A stretch of 64,000 nucleotides of DNA from Streptomyces virginiae (lineage in GTDB: Bacteria; Actinomycetota; Actinomycetes; Streptomycetales; Streptomycetaceae): positions 1 to 64,000 of the forward strand of contig NZ_JOAK01000009.1 of NCBI RefSeq assembly GCF_000720455.1. The letters are read 5' to 3'. This document shows, piece after piece, positions 26,026 through 37,486 of this stretch. The position numbers and the translations under genes were made by a program. The notes beneath the pieces are model-generated. The model had not been told where the DNA came from. It did not search any database and saw only the letters and a program-made list of their open reading frames with translations. Position 1 is the stretch's first letter. Every line of letters begins with the position of its first letter.

Positions 26026-26094
26026 GGCTCCGACCGTAGGCAGCCAGCACCTTTCAGTACAGCTAAAGATTTTTACGTACCATTAGCGCTCGTG
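26026..26094. promoter_or_regulatory. Divergent lysE/argP-like control region
   Basis: An unusually AT-rich stretch (AGCTAAAGATTTTTACGTAC) lies between the two genes. It probably holds both promoters and the site of the LysR-type regulator. Confidence 0.5.
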
Positions 26095-26997
26095 ATGGAC
26101 GAGCTTCCCCTGGACCAGGTACGCACCCTCCTCGCCGTGGTCGACGAGGGCACCTTCGACGCGGCGGCGGCCGCCCTGCACGTGACGCCGTCGGCGGTCA
26201 GCCAGCGCGTCAAGGCCCTCGAACAGCGCACCGGCCGGGTGCTGCTGATGCGGACGAAGCCGGTGCGGGCGACGGAATCCGGTGAGGTGGTGGTCCGCTT
26301 CGCCCGGCAGCTGGCCCGGCTGGAGCGGGACGCGCGCGCCGAGCTGGGCATGGCCGACGAGCGGGGCCCGGTGCGGCTGCCGATCGCGGTGAACGCCGAC
26401 TCCCTCGCGACGTGGTTCCTGCCGGCGCTGACGCGGGTCCCGCAGGACCCGCCGGTCTGCATCGAGCTGCACCGCGAGGACGAGTCGCACACGACGGCGC
26501 TGCTGCGCGAGGGGCAGGTGATGGCGGCGGTGACCTCCTCCCCGGACCCGGTGGCCGGGTGCAGCGTACGGATGCTGGGACTGGCCCGGTACCTGCCGAC
26601 GGCCAGCCCCGCCTTCGCCGCCCGGTACCTGACGCACACGCCGGAGCGGGACCTGCGGGAGGCGCCGACGATCGTCTTCGACCGCAAGGACGACCTCCAG
26701 GACGCCTTCGTCCGCTCGCTGACCGGGGACGGGACGGCCGGGGCGGGGCGGGTGCGGCACCACGTGCCGACGTCGGAGGGCTTCCGCGACGCGGTCGTCG
26801 CCGGGCTGGGGTGGGGGCTGGTGCCCGAACAGCAGGCGGAGCCACTGGTGCGCGCGGGGGAGCTGGTGCTGGTGGTGCCCCGGCGGCCGATGGACGTACC
26901 GCTCTACTGGCAGCAGTGGAAGCTGGACTCACCGTCCCTGTCACTGGTCGCCGACGTCGTCGCGGCGGCGGCCGCGGAGGCACTGCGCGGCCCTTGA
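26095..26997 (+). CDS. LysR regulator, ArgP/LysG-like
   Basis: A 300-residue LysR-type regulator. The N-terminal winged helix includes TFDAAAAALHVTPSAVSQRV and ALEQRTGRVLLMRTKPVRAT, wording typical of ArgP/LysG (IciA). The effector domain follows. It should activate the divergent exporter gene when lysine or arginine is in excess. ATG 26095 is chosen, with a GTG three bases upstream as alternative. The open frame runs upstream through the octamer array but that is not coding. Confidence 0.92.
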   Translation: MDELPLDQVRTLLAVVDEGTFDAAAAALHVTPSAVSQRVKALEQRTGRVLLMRTKPVRATESGEVVVRFARQLARLERDARAELGMADERGPVRLPIAVNADSLATWFLPALTRVPQDPPVCIELHREDESHTTALLREGQVMAAVTSSPDPVAGCSVRMLGLARYLPTASPAFAARYLTHTPERDLREAPTIVFDRKDDLQDAFVRSLTGDGTAGAGRVRHHVPTSEGFRDAVVAGLGWGLVPEQQAEPLVRAGELVLVVPRRPMDVPLYWQQWKLDSPSLSLVADVVAAAAAEALRGP

Positions 26998-27035
26998 CCC
27001 GGTCTCGCCCGGGCCGGCGCATAGGCTTGCCGACC

Positions 27036-27428
27036 ATGGAGTCCTACACGATCGGCCAGGCCGCCCGGCTGCTCGGCGTCAGCATCGACACCGCCCGGCG
27101 CTGGGCGGACGCCGAACGCTTCCCCACCCACCGCGAGGGCACCCGCAGGATGGTGGACGGGCCGGACCTGGCCGCGTTCTGCGTCGAGGCCGCGCAGGAG
27201 GGAGCCGAGGGCGAGGAGGCCGCCCACACCTCGGCACGCAACGCCTTCCCGGGAATCGTCACCGGGGTGAAGCTGGGCACGGTCGACGCGCAGGTGGAGA
27301 TCCAGGCCGGTCCGCACCGCATCGTGTCGCTGCTGACGCGGGAGGCGGTGGAGGAACTCGGCCTGGAGGTGGGCGCGCGGGCCACGGCGCGGGTGAAGTC
27401 GACCAGCGTGTTCATCGACCGGGTCTGA
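27036..27428 (+). CDS. HTH-TOBE molybdate-binding-type protein
   Basis: A 130-residue protein. Residues 1-45 form a MerR/excisionase-like helix-turn-helix (YTIGQAARLLGVSIDTARRW). Residues about 68-130 are a TOBE (Mop) domain: NAFPGIVTGVKLGTVDAQVE through VGARATARVKSTSVFIDRV. TOBE domains bind molybdate or similar oxyanions, so it may be a molybdate-responsive regulator. No molybdate transporter is adjacent. Confidence 0.87.
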   Translation: MESYTIGQAARLLGVSIDTARRWADAERFPTHREGTRRMVDGPDLAAFCVEAAQEGAEGEEAAHTSARNAFPGIVTGVKLGTVDAQVEIQAGPHRIVSLLTREAVEELGLEVGARATARVKSTSVFIDRV

Positions 27429-27569
27429 GGCCCCCGCCGACCGGGTCCGGGGCCCCGCCCCCGGGGCCCGTCGGCCGGTGGGCCCGGGTCCGGGGGGGGT
27501 GGGCCCGGGCACGGGCGGTCCGGCGGCGATGGCAGACTGGCCGCTGATCCGCCGAAGGGGAGTACGCCG

Positions 27570-28658
27570 TTGTCCATGTTCAGCAACCTGCGCCGGGCCG
27601 TGCGCCGCGGCTACCGGCGGGCCGTCGACCTCAGCCACCCCGCCCGCTCCCCGCTCGGCAGCTCGGTGGTCAACTGCCTCGTCTACCGCGAGGGCGTACG
27701 GCAGGACGACTGCGCCGAGGTCGAGGAGGCGCTGCGCCGGGTCCGCAAGACGGGCGACGGCTTCGTCTGGATCGGCCTGCACGAGCCGGCGCAGTCCGAG
27801 CTCGCCGGGCTCGCGGAGCTGTTCGGCCTGCACCCCCTCGCCGTCGAGGACGCCGTGAACGCCCATCAGCGCCCCAAGGTGGAGCGCTACGGCGACACGC
27901 TGTTCTCCGTCTTCAAGACCGTGCGCTACGTCGAGCACGAGGAACTGACCGCGACCAGCGAGGTGGTGGAGACCGGCGAGCTGATGGCCTTCACCGGCCA
28001 GGACTTCGTCATCACCATCCGGCACGGCGGCCGCGGCACCCTCGGCCCGGTGCGCGAGGAGCTGGAGGCCGCTCCCGACCAGCTGCTCAGGGGGCCCGCG
28101 GCGGTCCTGCACGCCATGGCCGACCACGTGGTCGACGACTACGTGGCCGTCACGGACGCCGTGCAGAACGACATCGACGCCGTCGAGACCGCGGTGTTCA
28201 GCGAGAACGGCGGCCGCGGCGACGCGGGCCGGATCTACCAGCTCAAGCGTGAACTCCTGGAGCTGCGGCGGGCGGTGGCTCCGCTGAGCCGCCCGCTCCA
28301 GCAGCTGGCCACCCAGCCGATACCGGTCATCCCGCCGGAGATCCGCGCGTACTTCCGGGACGTGGCGGACCACGTGACCCGGGCCACCGAACAGATCGGC
28401 GCCTACGACAACCTCCTGGACTCCATCCTCCAGGCCCACCTCGCGCAGGTGACGGTCGCCCAGAACGAGGACATGCGCAAGATCACGGCATGGGCGGCCA
28501 TCGTGGCCGTCCCCACGATGGTCTGCGGGGTCTACGGCATGAACTTCGACCACATGCCGGAACTGCACTGGACGTACGGCTACCCGCTCGTCCTCGGCGT
28601 CATGGCGCTCGCCTGTTTCGTCATCCACCGGGGCTTCCGCCGCAACGGCTGGCTCTGA
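27570..28658 (+). CDS. corA: CorA-family magnesium/cobalt transporter
   Basis: A 362-residue protein with a large N-terminal cytoplasmic domain, a long helix and two C-terminal membrane helices. The signature YGMNFDHMPEL follows the first helix, as in CorA channels for Mg2+, Co2+ or Ni2+. The start is ambiguous: TTG at 27570 is best spaced from GAAGGGGA, ATG at 27576 is the alternative. The preceding 140-bp spacer is GC-rich and contains a GGGGCCCCGCCCCCGGGGCCC hairpin-like stretch split by a short loop. Confidence 0.92.
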   Translation: MSMFSNLRRAVRRGYRRAVDLSHPARSPLGSSVVNCLVYREGVRQDDCAEVEEALRRVRKTGDGFVWIGLHEPAQSELAGLAELFGLHPLAVEDAVNAHQRPKVERYGDTLFSVFKTVRYVEHEELTATSEVVETGELMAFTGQDFVITIRHGGRGTLGPVREELEAAPDQLLRGPAAVLHAMADHVVDDYVAVTDAVQNDIDAVETAVFSENGGRGDAGRIYQLKRELLELRRAVAPLSRPLQQLATQPIPVIPPEIRAYFRDVADHVTRATEQIGAYDNLLDSILQAHLAQVTVAQNEDMRKITAWAAIVAVPTMVCGVYGMNFDHMPELHWTYGYPLVLGVMALACFVIHRGFRRNGWL

Positions 28659-28746
28659 GTCCGGGAAAACCCGGCGAGGAGGGGAGCACCCGCCGAGTAG
28701 GGTCCGCCTGTCATTCGAAGATCGACAGAGCGGACGGCACACACCC

Positions 28747-29328
28747 ATGGACGGCGAACTGCTCGGCGAGAAGGTACGGCTGGAGCCGCTGGCGCACCGG
28801 CACCACGACGGACTGTGCGAGGCGGTGCGGGACGGGAGCCTGTGGGAGCTCCCGGTGACGATCGTCCCGCACCCGGACGGCATACGGGCCTTCATCGAGG
28901 ACGCGCTGGCGGCGCGTGCGGCGGGCACGCAGATCCCGTACGCGACGGTGGACCCCGCGACCGGCGCGGTCGTGGGCTCCACGCGGCTGATGGCGATCAG
29001 CACCCAGTTCCGGCGGCTGGAGATCGGCTTCACCTTCCTCGGGGCGTCCCGGCAGGGGACCGGGCTGAACACCGAGGCCAAACTCCTCATGCTCACCCAC
29101 GCGTTCGAGGACCTGGGCATGAACCGGGTCGAACTCCTCACCGACGTGCGCAACGCCCGGTCGCGGGCGGCGATCGCCGGACTCGGCGCCACCCAGGAGG
29201 GAGTGCTGCGCCACCACATGGTGATGCGCGACGGCCACATCAGGGACACCGCCGTCTACAGCATCACCCGGCCCGAATGGCCGCACGCCAAAGCACTGCT
29301 GACGGACCGTCTGCTGCGGCGGGGCTGA
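28747..29328 (+). CDS. GNAT acetyltransferase (RimJ/RimL type)
   Basis: A 193-residue GNAT-fold protein. Its pattern matches RimJ/RimL-like enzymes: VRLEPLAHRHHDGL near the start, GSTRLMAISTQFRRLEIGFT, then an acetyl-CoA site in SRQGTGLNTEAKLLML and NARSRAAIAGLGATQEGVLR. It likely acetylates a protein N-terminus or small amine. No operon partner is evident. Confidence 0.88.
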   Translation: MDGELLGEKVRLEPLAHRHHDGLCEAVRDGSLWELPVTIVPHPDGIRAFIEDALAARAAGTQIPYATVDPATGAVVGSTRLMAISTQFRRLEIGFTFLGASRQGTGLNTEAKLLMLTHAFEDLGMNRVELLTDVRNARSRAAIAGLGATQEGVLRHHMVMRDGHIRDTAVYSITRPEWPHAKALLTDRLLRRG

Positions 29329-29382
29329 ACGGGCGGGGCAGTTGACGGTGGACGCGCGGGTCTTGAGGCTCTCTCGGCTCTG

Positions 29383-29400
29383 GTAGTAAAGTTTCCTAAC
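29383..29400 (+). promoter_or_regulatory. Imperfect palindrome, probable chitosanase operator
   Basis: GTAGTAAAGTTTCCTAAC is an imperfect palindrome centred on AAAGTTT and ends 38 bp before the chitosanase start. It resembles operators of ROK-type repressors that control chitosan and sugar utilisation genes in Streptomyces. Confidence 0.5.
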
Positions 29401-29437
29401 GAAGCCGGGACGCCTCAACTCCCCCCATGGAGGCCTT

Positions 29438-30283
29438 GTGTTCACCCCCCACCGCAAGATGCTGGTGACCGGAGCCCTGCTCGGCAGTGCGCTCCTCGCC
29501 GTCCCCGTCGCCGCCCACGCCACCGCCGCCCCGCCCGACGCCGCCCGTACGGGGCTGACCGCGGCGCCGGCGGCGGCGGGGCTCGACGATCCGGCGAAGA
29601 AGGAGATCGCCATGAAGATCGTCTCCAGCGCGGAGAACTCCTCGCTGGACTGGAAGGCGCAGTACAAGTACATCGAGGACATAGGCGACGGCCGCGGCTA
29701 CACCGCCGGCATCATCGGCTTCTGCTCCGGCACCGGCGACATGCTCGACCTCGTCGAGTACTACACACAGGTCAAGCCGGGCAACGTGCTCGCCAAGTAC
29801 CTGCCGGCCCTGCGCGAGGTCGACGGCAGCGACTCGCACGCCGGACTCGATCCGAACTTCACCAGGGACTGGGCGAAGGCCGCCCAGGACGCCGAGTTCA
29901 AGAAGGCCCAGGACCGCGAGCGCGACCGGGTCTACTTCAACCCGTCCGTGAAGCAGGGCAAGTCGGACGGCGTCGGCGTCCTGGGCCAGTTCATCTACTA
30001 CGACGCCATCGTGATGCACGGCGACGGCACCGACCCCACCAGCTTCCGCGGCATCCGGGCGCGCGCCCTGTCCAAGGCCAAGCCGCCGTCCCAGGGCGGC
30101 AACGAGACCGCCTGGCTGAACGCCTTCCTCGACGCCCGGGTCTGGGCCATGAAGCAGGAGGAGGCGCACAGCGACACCAGCCGGGTCGACACCGCGCAGC
30201 GGGTCTTCCTGCGGAAGGGCAACCTCAACCTGAACACGCCGCTCGACTGGAAGGTCTACGGCGACTCGTTCCACATCGGCTGA
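29438..30283 (+). CDS. csn: Secreted chitosanase, GH46
   Basis: A 281-residue precursor with a signal peptide (charged MFTPHRK, hydrophobic core, likely cut after VAAHA or ATA). The mature part has the GH46 start: SSAENSSLDW with Glu66 as proton donor, then EDIGDGRGYTAGIIGF with Asp84 as the second catalytic residue, 18 residues later as in Streptomyces N174 chitosanase. It hydrolyses chitosan outside the cell. A palindromic operator-like site precedes it. Confidence 0.95.
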   Translation: MFTPHRKMLVTGALLGSALLAVPVAAHATAAPPDAARTGLTAAPAAAGLDDPAKKEIAMKIVSSAENSSLDWKAQYKYIEDIGDGRGYTAGIIGFCSGTGDMLDLVEYYTQVKPGNVLAKYLPALREVDGSDSHAGLDPNFTRDWAKAAQDAEFKKAQDRERDRVYFNPSVKQGKSDGVGVLGQFIYYDAIVMHGDGTDPTSFRGIRARALSKAKPPSQGGNETAWLNAFLDARVWAMKQEEAHSDTSRVDTAQRVFLRKGNLNLNTPLDWKVYGDSFHIG

Positions 30284-30475
30284 CGCCGGCGGCCGCGGTG
30301 TCGCGGCGCGGTAACGATGTGAATAACGATCCGGGTGGCTCCCGGGGCGTCAAGTAGGCCTCTCGCGAGGACGATTCGGACGTCCCGGGACATGGCGCCG
30401 CGGTTGTGTCCCGAACGCGTAACTCCGGTGCCGGAAATCGGGCAGTCCGGCTGATTTGCCGTCCCCGTAAGTGGC

Positions 30476-30504
30476 TTGACCCCGACGTAAGGGGGGCATA
30501 AGTT
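30476..30504 (+). promoter_or_regulatory. Candidate promoter for DUF805 gene
   Basis: TTGACC at 30476 and TAAGTT at 30499 are separated by 17 bp and fit a housekeeping sigma promoter. They lie about 60 bp before the gene, in a 279-bp spacer otherwise free of genes. Confidence 0.4.
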
Positions 30505-30562
30505 CTGCCCCGGCTTGCTCCAGCAGGACGGGCCGAACACACCGTCCTCTGGGGGGACCCTC

Positions 30563-30916
30563 ATGAACCACTACACCGACGTCCTGAAGAAGTACGCCGT
30601 GTTCTCCGGCCGCGCACGCCGCCAGGAGTACTGGATGTTCACCCTCTTCCAGGTGGCCGTCGTGATCGTCCTCGCGATCCTGGACGCCGTCATCGGCGCC
30701 AACTCGATCATCGTCGGCCTGTACCTCCTCGGCACCCTCGTACCGACCCTGGCCCTCACCGTCCGCCGTCTGCATGACCTCGGCAAGTCCGGCGCCTGGT
30801 ACTTCATCGTGTTCGTCCCCTTCATCGGCGGCATCTGGCTGCTCGTCCTGACCGCCACCGCCGGTCAGCCGCAGCCGAACCAGTACGGCCCGGACCCGAA
30901 GGTCCTCGCCGCCTGA
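30563..30916 (+). CDS. DUF805 membrane protein
   Basis: A 117-residue protein. Family features are YAVFSGRARRQEYWMFTLF at the start, then three or four membrane helices, LALTVRRLHDLGKSG in a loop and GGIWLLVLTATAGQP near the end. DUF805 proteins are small inner-membrane proteins of unknown function. The ATG at 30563 gives the usual start; the frame is open upstream to 30515. Confidence 0.9.
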   Translation: MNHYTDVLKKYAVFSGRARRQEYWMFTLFQVAVVIVLAILDAVIGANSIIVGLYLLGTLVPTLALTVRRLHDLGKSGAWYFIVFVPFIGGIWLLVLTATAGQPQPNQYGPDPKVLAA

Positions 30917-30951
30917 GGTGACGTACGGGCCTGATCGGGGCCCGTACACCT

Positions 30952-30990
30952 GAGCGCCGCCCCGGCTGGAAACAGCCGTGGGCGGCGCTC
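30952..30990 (+). terminator. Hairpin terminator after DUF805 gene
   Basis: GAGCGCCGCCC pairs with GGGCGGCGCTC and CGGCTG with CAGCCG around a GAAA tetraloop. A smaller hairpin (GTACGGGC/GCCCGTAC) lies just upstream at 30923-30947. Confidence 0.75.
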
Positions 30991-31081
30991 TCGCCGTTTC
31001 CGGGGCCGCCGGACCCCGCGTGACGTGCGTCTCGCCGACTGGCGGCAGGGGGCTGTGCTGACCGGCCCGATCACGAGATAT

Positions 31082-33357
<2,276 letters not shown>

Positions 33358-33372
33358 CACCCGTTGACGCGC

Positions 33373-33407
33373 TCCGCCCCGGCCGGCCCCGTGCCCGCCG
33401 GGGCGGA
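33373..33407 (+). terminator. Hairpin after isocitrate dehydrogenase
   Basis: TCCGCCCCGG pairs perfectly with CCGGGGCGGA, 16 bp after the stop. Confidence 0.6.
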
Positions 33408-33482
33408 CCCGTCTGCGGCCCCGCCGCCCGACAGCGGTAAACCCCATTGCGGCCCGCCCGGGGCAGCGGCTAGGAAGAGCCG

Positions 33483-34019
33483 GTGATCAGCGGACAGCTG
33501 GCCGGCCTGCGCGCCCGCCTCCCCGAGGACGTACCCGTCCTGCACGCCGAGCTCCACGACGACGTCGTGACCCGCTCGCAGGCGGACTCCAGGCCCTGGA
33601 GTCCCCGCCCGGCCACCGGCGGGCACTCCCCGTACGAGCCCGCCCCGCCCTCCGCGGACGCGGCGGTGTTCTCCGTGGTCGAGCTGACCTCCGGCGACCT
33701 GGCCGGCGAGGCCCTGCTCTGGGGCATCGACACCCACAACCGCTGCGCCCACCTCGGCATCTCCCTCCGGCCGGGCCTGCGCGGGCGGGGGCTGGGGCGG
33801 GAGGCCGTCCAGCTGCTGTGCCGCTACGGCTTCACGGTGCGCGGCCTTCGCCGCCTCCAGATCGAGACGCTCGCCGGCAACACGGCGATGACCGCCGCCG
33901 CGACCGCCGCCGGCTTCGTCCGCGAGGGCCTCCTGCGCCGCTCGGCCTGGGTGTACGGCGGCTTCGAGGACGAGGTGATCCTGGGACTGCTGTCCGACGA
34001 GTGGACCGACCCCCTCTGA
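33483..34019 (+). CDS. GNAT acetyltransferase
   Basis: A 178-residue GNAT protein. The core is WGIDTHNRCAHLGISLRPGL followed by RGRGLGREAVQLL, the acetyl-CoA pyrophosphate loop (Q/RxxGxG/A), then LRRLQIETLAGNTAMTAAA and GFVREGLLRRSAWVYGG. The pattern fits RimJ/RimL-type N-acetyltransferases. The GTG start at 33483 leaves a 125-bp spacer after the dehydrogenase. Confidence 0.87.
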   Translation: MISGQLAGLRARLPEDVPVLHAELHDDVVTRSQADSRPWSPRPATGGHSPYEPAPPSADAAVFSVVELTSGDLAGEALLWGIDTHNRCAHLGISLRPGLRGRGLGREAVQLLCRYGFTVRGLRRLQIETLAGNTAMTAAATAAGFVREGLLRRSAWVYGGFEDEVILGLLSDEWTDPL

Positions 34020-34050
34020 GGCCGCCCGCACCGGTTCGCCGACGGGCCGG

Positions 34051-34548
34051 TCAGAGCCGGTGGATGCGTTCCTGGTCGAACGCCAGCGGCGACCGGCCGG
34101 CGGCCAGGATCCGCAGGCCGGGCGCCACGGCCAGCAGCTTGCGCAGCCAGGCCAGGGCGTCCTGGCCGAGCTGCTCGGTGCCGTCCAGGACGAGCAGCAT
34201 GTCCCGCTCGGCCAGCCACGACGCGGCGTACGTCGTCGTCCCGCAGGGCGGTGCGGGCACGCCGGGTACGGAGCCCAGTTCGGCCGTCAGTTCGCGGACG
34301 CCGTAGCCGCCTTCGAGCGGGTCGAGGTCGACGACCGCCACCCCGTCGTAGAAGTTGGACGCGAGCCGTCGCGCGATCTCCCGCACCAGCAGGCTCCGCG
34401 GCTCGCGGAAGCCGCCCGCCACGGTCAGCACCCGCCCCCGCCGGACGGCGGTGAGCAGCCGGGACATCTCGGCGGACGTCGCCGGGAGCCGTCCGGTCGA
34501 CCCTGATTCCCTCAGCGGCACGATGCCCCCCATCGCATGCGTGACCAA
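34051..34548 (-). CDS. NB-ARC-like ATPase fragment, hypothetical
   Basis: A 165-residue protein resembling the nucleotide-binding part of SARP/LuxR-associated NB-ARC ATPases. VLTVAGGFREPRSLLVREIARRL sits where Walker A should be but lacks the GKT residues. YDGVAVVDLDPL and DMLLVLDGTEQL follow as the next strands, with ILAAGRSPLAF at the end as the sensor strand. It stops where the family would continue for hundreds of residues. It is either a small protein of its own or a decayed remnant; ATP binding looks unlikely. Confidence 0.6.
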   Translation of the reverse strand: MVTHAMGGIVPLRESGSTGRLPATSAEMSRLLTAVRRGRVLTVAGGFREPRSLLVREIARRLASNFYDGVAVVDLDPLEGGYGVRELTAELGSVPGVPAPPCGTTTYAASWLAERDMLLVLDGTEQLGQDALAWLRKLLAVAPGLRILAAGRSPLAFDQERIHRL

Positions 34549-34748
34549 GCGCGGCCGTGGCTACAGGGAGCTTTCGGCCGTGTGACGATGATTATGCGCC
34601 ACTTGCGCCGTATCGCTAGGGGAATGTCGCATTCCGATCAGGGGGTCCGCTGCCGCCCAGGTCAGACCCACGAGGCGCACGCCGGCGCCGGCGTCGGCGG
34701 GTCGGTGGGGTCGGTAGGGTCGGCCCCACAGTACGAAGGGGGAGCGCT

Positions 34749-35303
34749 GTGGGGACCTACCGGCAGACCGTGGTGGATCTGGAAGCCTCCGCGCAGGAGG
34801 CGGCGGCACTGGGCGGGCGCGCCAGGGGGTGGCTGGAGGCCGAGGGTTTCATCCGCCCGGTGCCCTGGCGCGGCGGTGTGGTGCACCTGGCCGGTCCGCG
34901 CTGGCGGGACGCCGTCGACCTGGCTTCCTGGGACCGGCTCGCCCGGACCGAGGAGTCGGAGGAGGAGCCCTGCGGGGAGGTGGAGGTCGTCGTGGGACGG
35001 ACGATCTTCTTCTCCGGCCTGAGCGCGGCGCCCGCCGCGATCTGCCCGAACTGCCGCAGCGCCGACCCGACCTGGCCGGGCGAAGCCGTCGACGCCTGGA
35101 ACGCCACGGGCGCCGCCGACCTCGGCTGCGCGGCCTGCGCCCACCGCGCCCCGCTCCCGCAGTGGCAGTGGACCGACGACGGCCTCGCCTTCGCCCACCT
35201 CGGCTTCGAGTTCGACGACTGGCCGGCCCTGCACCCGGACTTCACCGCCGCCCTCGGCCGGACCCTGGGCCACCGCACCCGGGTGTTCGAGCGCAAGATC
35301 TGA
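34749..35303 (+). CDS. Hypothetical protein with zinc-ribbon-like cysteines
   Basis: A 184-residue soluble protein. CPNCRSAD and CAACAHRAP form two CxxC pairs about 30 residues apart, likely binding zinc. The N-terminal half has AAALGGRARGWLEAEGFI and the C-terminal half WTDDGLAFAHLGFEFDDWP. I do not recognise the family. A GTG start at 34749 follows GAAGGGGGAG. Confidence 0.7.
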   Translation: MGTYRQTVVDLEASAQEAAALGGRARGWLEAEGFIRPVPWRGGVVHLAGPRWRDAVDLASWDRLARTEESEEEPCGEVEVVVGRTIFFSGLSAAPAAICPNCRSADPTWPGEAVDAWNATGAADLGCAACAHRAPLPQWQWTDDGLAFAHLGFEFDDWPALHPDFTAALGRTLGHRTRVFERKI

Positions 35304-35638
35304 CCGCGCCACCCGGACACCCGCGTTCGTCGGTCACGAACTACGGCGCGCGCGTACGGGCCGAGCACCGCCCGGACCGTACCGCGGATCCACAGGGGGG
35401 TGGCCGCCCCTACAGCGACCCGATGAAACGGTTCGAACGGCAACCGCGCCCGGCCGTCGGCGCCGTGCGGCGCACGCGGGCTTCCGAACCCCCCGACCAA
35501 GGGGAATCCGGCCTCCCGCGCCACGGTTCGGCGCCCCCGCACGCCCGGTCCCCGCCCCTGGGAACGGTTGTCCGGAAGCCGGTAATGGGCTCTACTGCTG
35601 TCCAGCCCCACCGGGGCATATTCGCGGGAGGGGCCAGA
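35304..35638. other. Intergenic region before GH71 gene
   Basis: A 335-bp spacer. The frame of the GH71 gene is open through it but the sequence is Pro/Arg-rich and looks non-coding. The GH71 promoter must lie here; GTAATGGGCTCTACTG at 35582-35597 is the least GC-rich part. Nothing else is clear. Confidence 0.4.
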
Positions 35639-37375
35639 ATGACAGCGGACCGGCGCACGGACCGGCGAGCACGACGAAGAACGCGCGGAACGGACCGGCC
35701 GGCGCGACCCGTGTCGCACGGGCGCCGGCCGGCCGTTCGCGGCGGCCGGCCGCTGCTGGCCCTGCTGCTCTCCGCCTTCCTCCTCGTCGGCGTCTGCGCG
35801 GCCACCGGCATCGCCTGGGACCCGCTCAGCGGCACCCCCGCGCAGAACGCCACCGCCCACGGCCCCGGGGCCCCGCAGCCCACCGGGCCCGGCCCCGCCG
35901 CCACCGGCCCGGCCGCCCCCGCGCAGCCGGAGCAGAGCCCGCCGCCCACCAAGGCCGCGGCGGGCAAGGGCGATCCCGAGGACGCGGTGGACTCCGGGGC
36001 CGGGCGCCCCGCCGGGGCCCTGCCCTTCGACATGCCCCAGCCGGCCGCCCTCCGCTCCGGCGAAGCGGGCAAGAAGCTGGTGTTCGCCCACTACTTCACC
36101 CCGTACCCGCTCTCCCTCGACAACGCCGGCGCGGACAACGACTACTACACCCGCAACTACCTCAACCCCGACGGGGAGAGCGGAAAACACGGCCGGTACG
36201 GCGGCCTGCTGCGCGACCGCCCCCTGCCCGTGACACCCAAGACCGGCGACTGGGAGTACGCCAACCTCCAGCAGGAGGTCCGCACCGCCCGGGCGGCCGG
36301 CATCGACGGCTTCACCCTCGACCTGCTCTCCCTCTCCGGCAAGAACTGGGACCGCTCCAACCTGCTGATGGCCGCCGCCCGTTCGGTGGACCCGGCCTTC
36401 AAGATCATGCTGATGCCGGACATGACCTCGCTGAAGACCGACGACCCCCGCGTGCTCGCCGAGGCCATCGCCACGCTCGCCGACACCTCCGCCGCGCACC
36501 GGCTCCCCGACGGCCGGCTCGTCGTCTCCCCCTTCAAGGCGGAGGCGAAGAACGTGGCCTGGTGGACCGAGGTCATCCGCGTCCTCAAGGCCGACCACGG
36601 CATCCGCACCGCCTTCGTGCCGCTCTTCCTCGACTTCGGCGCCCACAGCGGCGACTTCGCCCCGATCAGCTACGGCTTCTCCGAATGGGGCAGCCGCAGC
36701 TACGTCGGCCAGGAGAGCTCCACGCGCGACGTCCAGCGGGCCCACGGCATGGGCAAGATCTGGATGCAGCCCGTATCGGTCCAGGACGCCCGCCCCAACC
36801 AGGGCATCTACGACGAGGCGGGCAACACCGCGACCCTGCGCGCCACATGGACGCGCGCCATCGAGGACGACGCCGACTGGGTCCAGCTCACCACCTGGAA
36901 CGACTACTCCGAGGGCAGCCAGTTCGCGCCGTCCCTGCACAACGGCCACGCCTACCTCGACCTGACCTCGTACTACCTGACCCGCTTCAAGACGGGCGGC
37001 TGGCCGAAGATCGTCCGGGACACGCTGTACCTCAGCGCCCGCACGCAGTTCGCGGACGCCGACCCGACCGGCGACCAGTCACTGGTGATGTCGCTGCGCA
37101 AGGGGAGCGCCCCGTCCCGGGACACGGTGGAGGTGCTCAGCTTCCTCACCGGACCGGCGGTCGTGCGCACGACGGTCGGCACGGCCCGGGGCAGTCACGA
37201 CGCACCCGCCGGGGTCCACTCCAAGCTGCTGCCGCTGAAGGCGGGCACCAGCTCGGCCCACGTCGCCCGGGACGGAGAGACGGCGGCGGAGGTCGACCTC
37301 CCGTACCGGGTGGACCCCAAGGTAGAGGTCCAGGACCTGCAGTACTACGCGGCGACCAGCGGCCGCGAACCGTAG
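35639..37375 (+). CDS. Glycoside hydrolase family 71 (alpha-1,3-glucanase-like)
   Basis: A 578-residue protein. An Arg-rich N-terminus is followed by one membrane or signal helix (PLLALLLSAFLLVGVCAATG), then about 70 residues of Pro/Ala/Gly linker. The catalytic region begins KLVFAHYFTPYPLSLDN, typical of GH71 mutanases, with GIDGFTLDLLSL, MLMPDMTSL and TTWNDYSEGSQFAPSLHNG later. It probably cuts alpha-1,3-glucan at the cell surface or outside. ATG 35639 is preceded by GGGAGGGG. Confidence 0.87.
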   Translation: MTADRRTDRRARRRTRGTDRPARPVSHGRRPAVRGGRPLLALLLSAFLLVGVCAATGIAWDPLSGTPAQNATAHGPGAPQPTGPGPAATGPAAPAQPEQSPPPTKAAAGKGDPEDAVDSGAGRPAGALPFDMPQPAALRSGEAGKKLVFAHYFTPYPLSLDNAGADNDYYTRNYLNPDGESGKHGRYGGLLRDRPLPVTPKTGDWEYANLQQEVRTARAAGIDGFTLDLLSLSGKNWDRSNLLMAAARSVDPAFKIMLMPDMTSLKTDDPRVLAEAIATLADTSAAHRLPDGRLVVSPFKAEAKNVAWWTEVIRVLKADHGIRTAFVPLFLDFGAHSGDFAPISYGFSEWGSRSYVGQESSTRDVQRAHGMGKIWMQPVSVQDARPNQGIYDEAGNTATLRATWTRAIEDDADWVQLTTWNDYSEGSQFAPSLHNGHAYLDLTSYYLTRFKTGGWPKIVRDTLYLSARTQFADADPTGDQSLVMSLRKGSAPSRDTVEVLSFLTGPAVVRTTVGTARGSHDAPAGVHSKLLPLKAGTSSAHVARDGETAAEVDLPYRVDPKVEVQDLQYYAATSGREP

Positions 37376-37486
37376 CCGCGGGACGGCGTCGTACGGTTCC
37401 GGCCGGGGTGGCGGCGGCGGTGTTCCCAGGGCCGGAGGCGGCGGGGGATGATCCGGGCGACAGCCGCGCCGCACCCCGGAGGTCCC

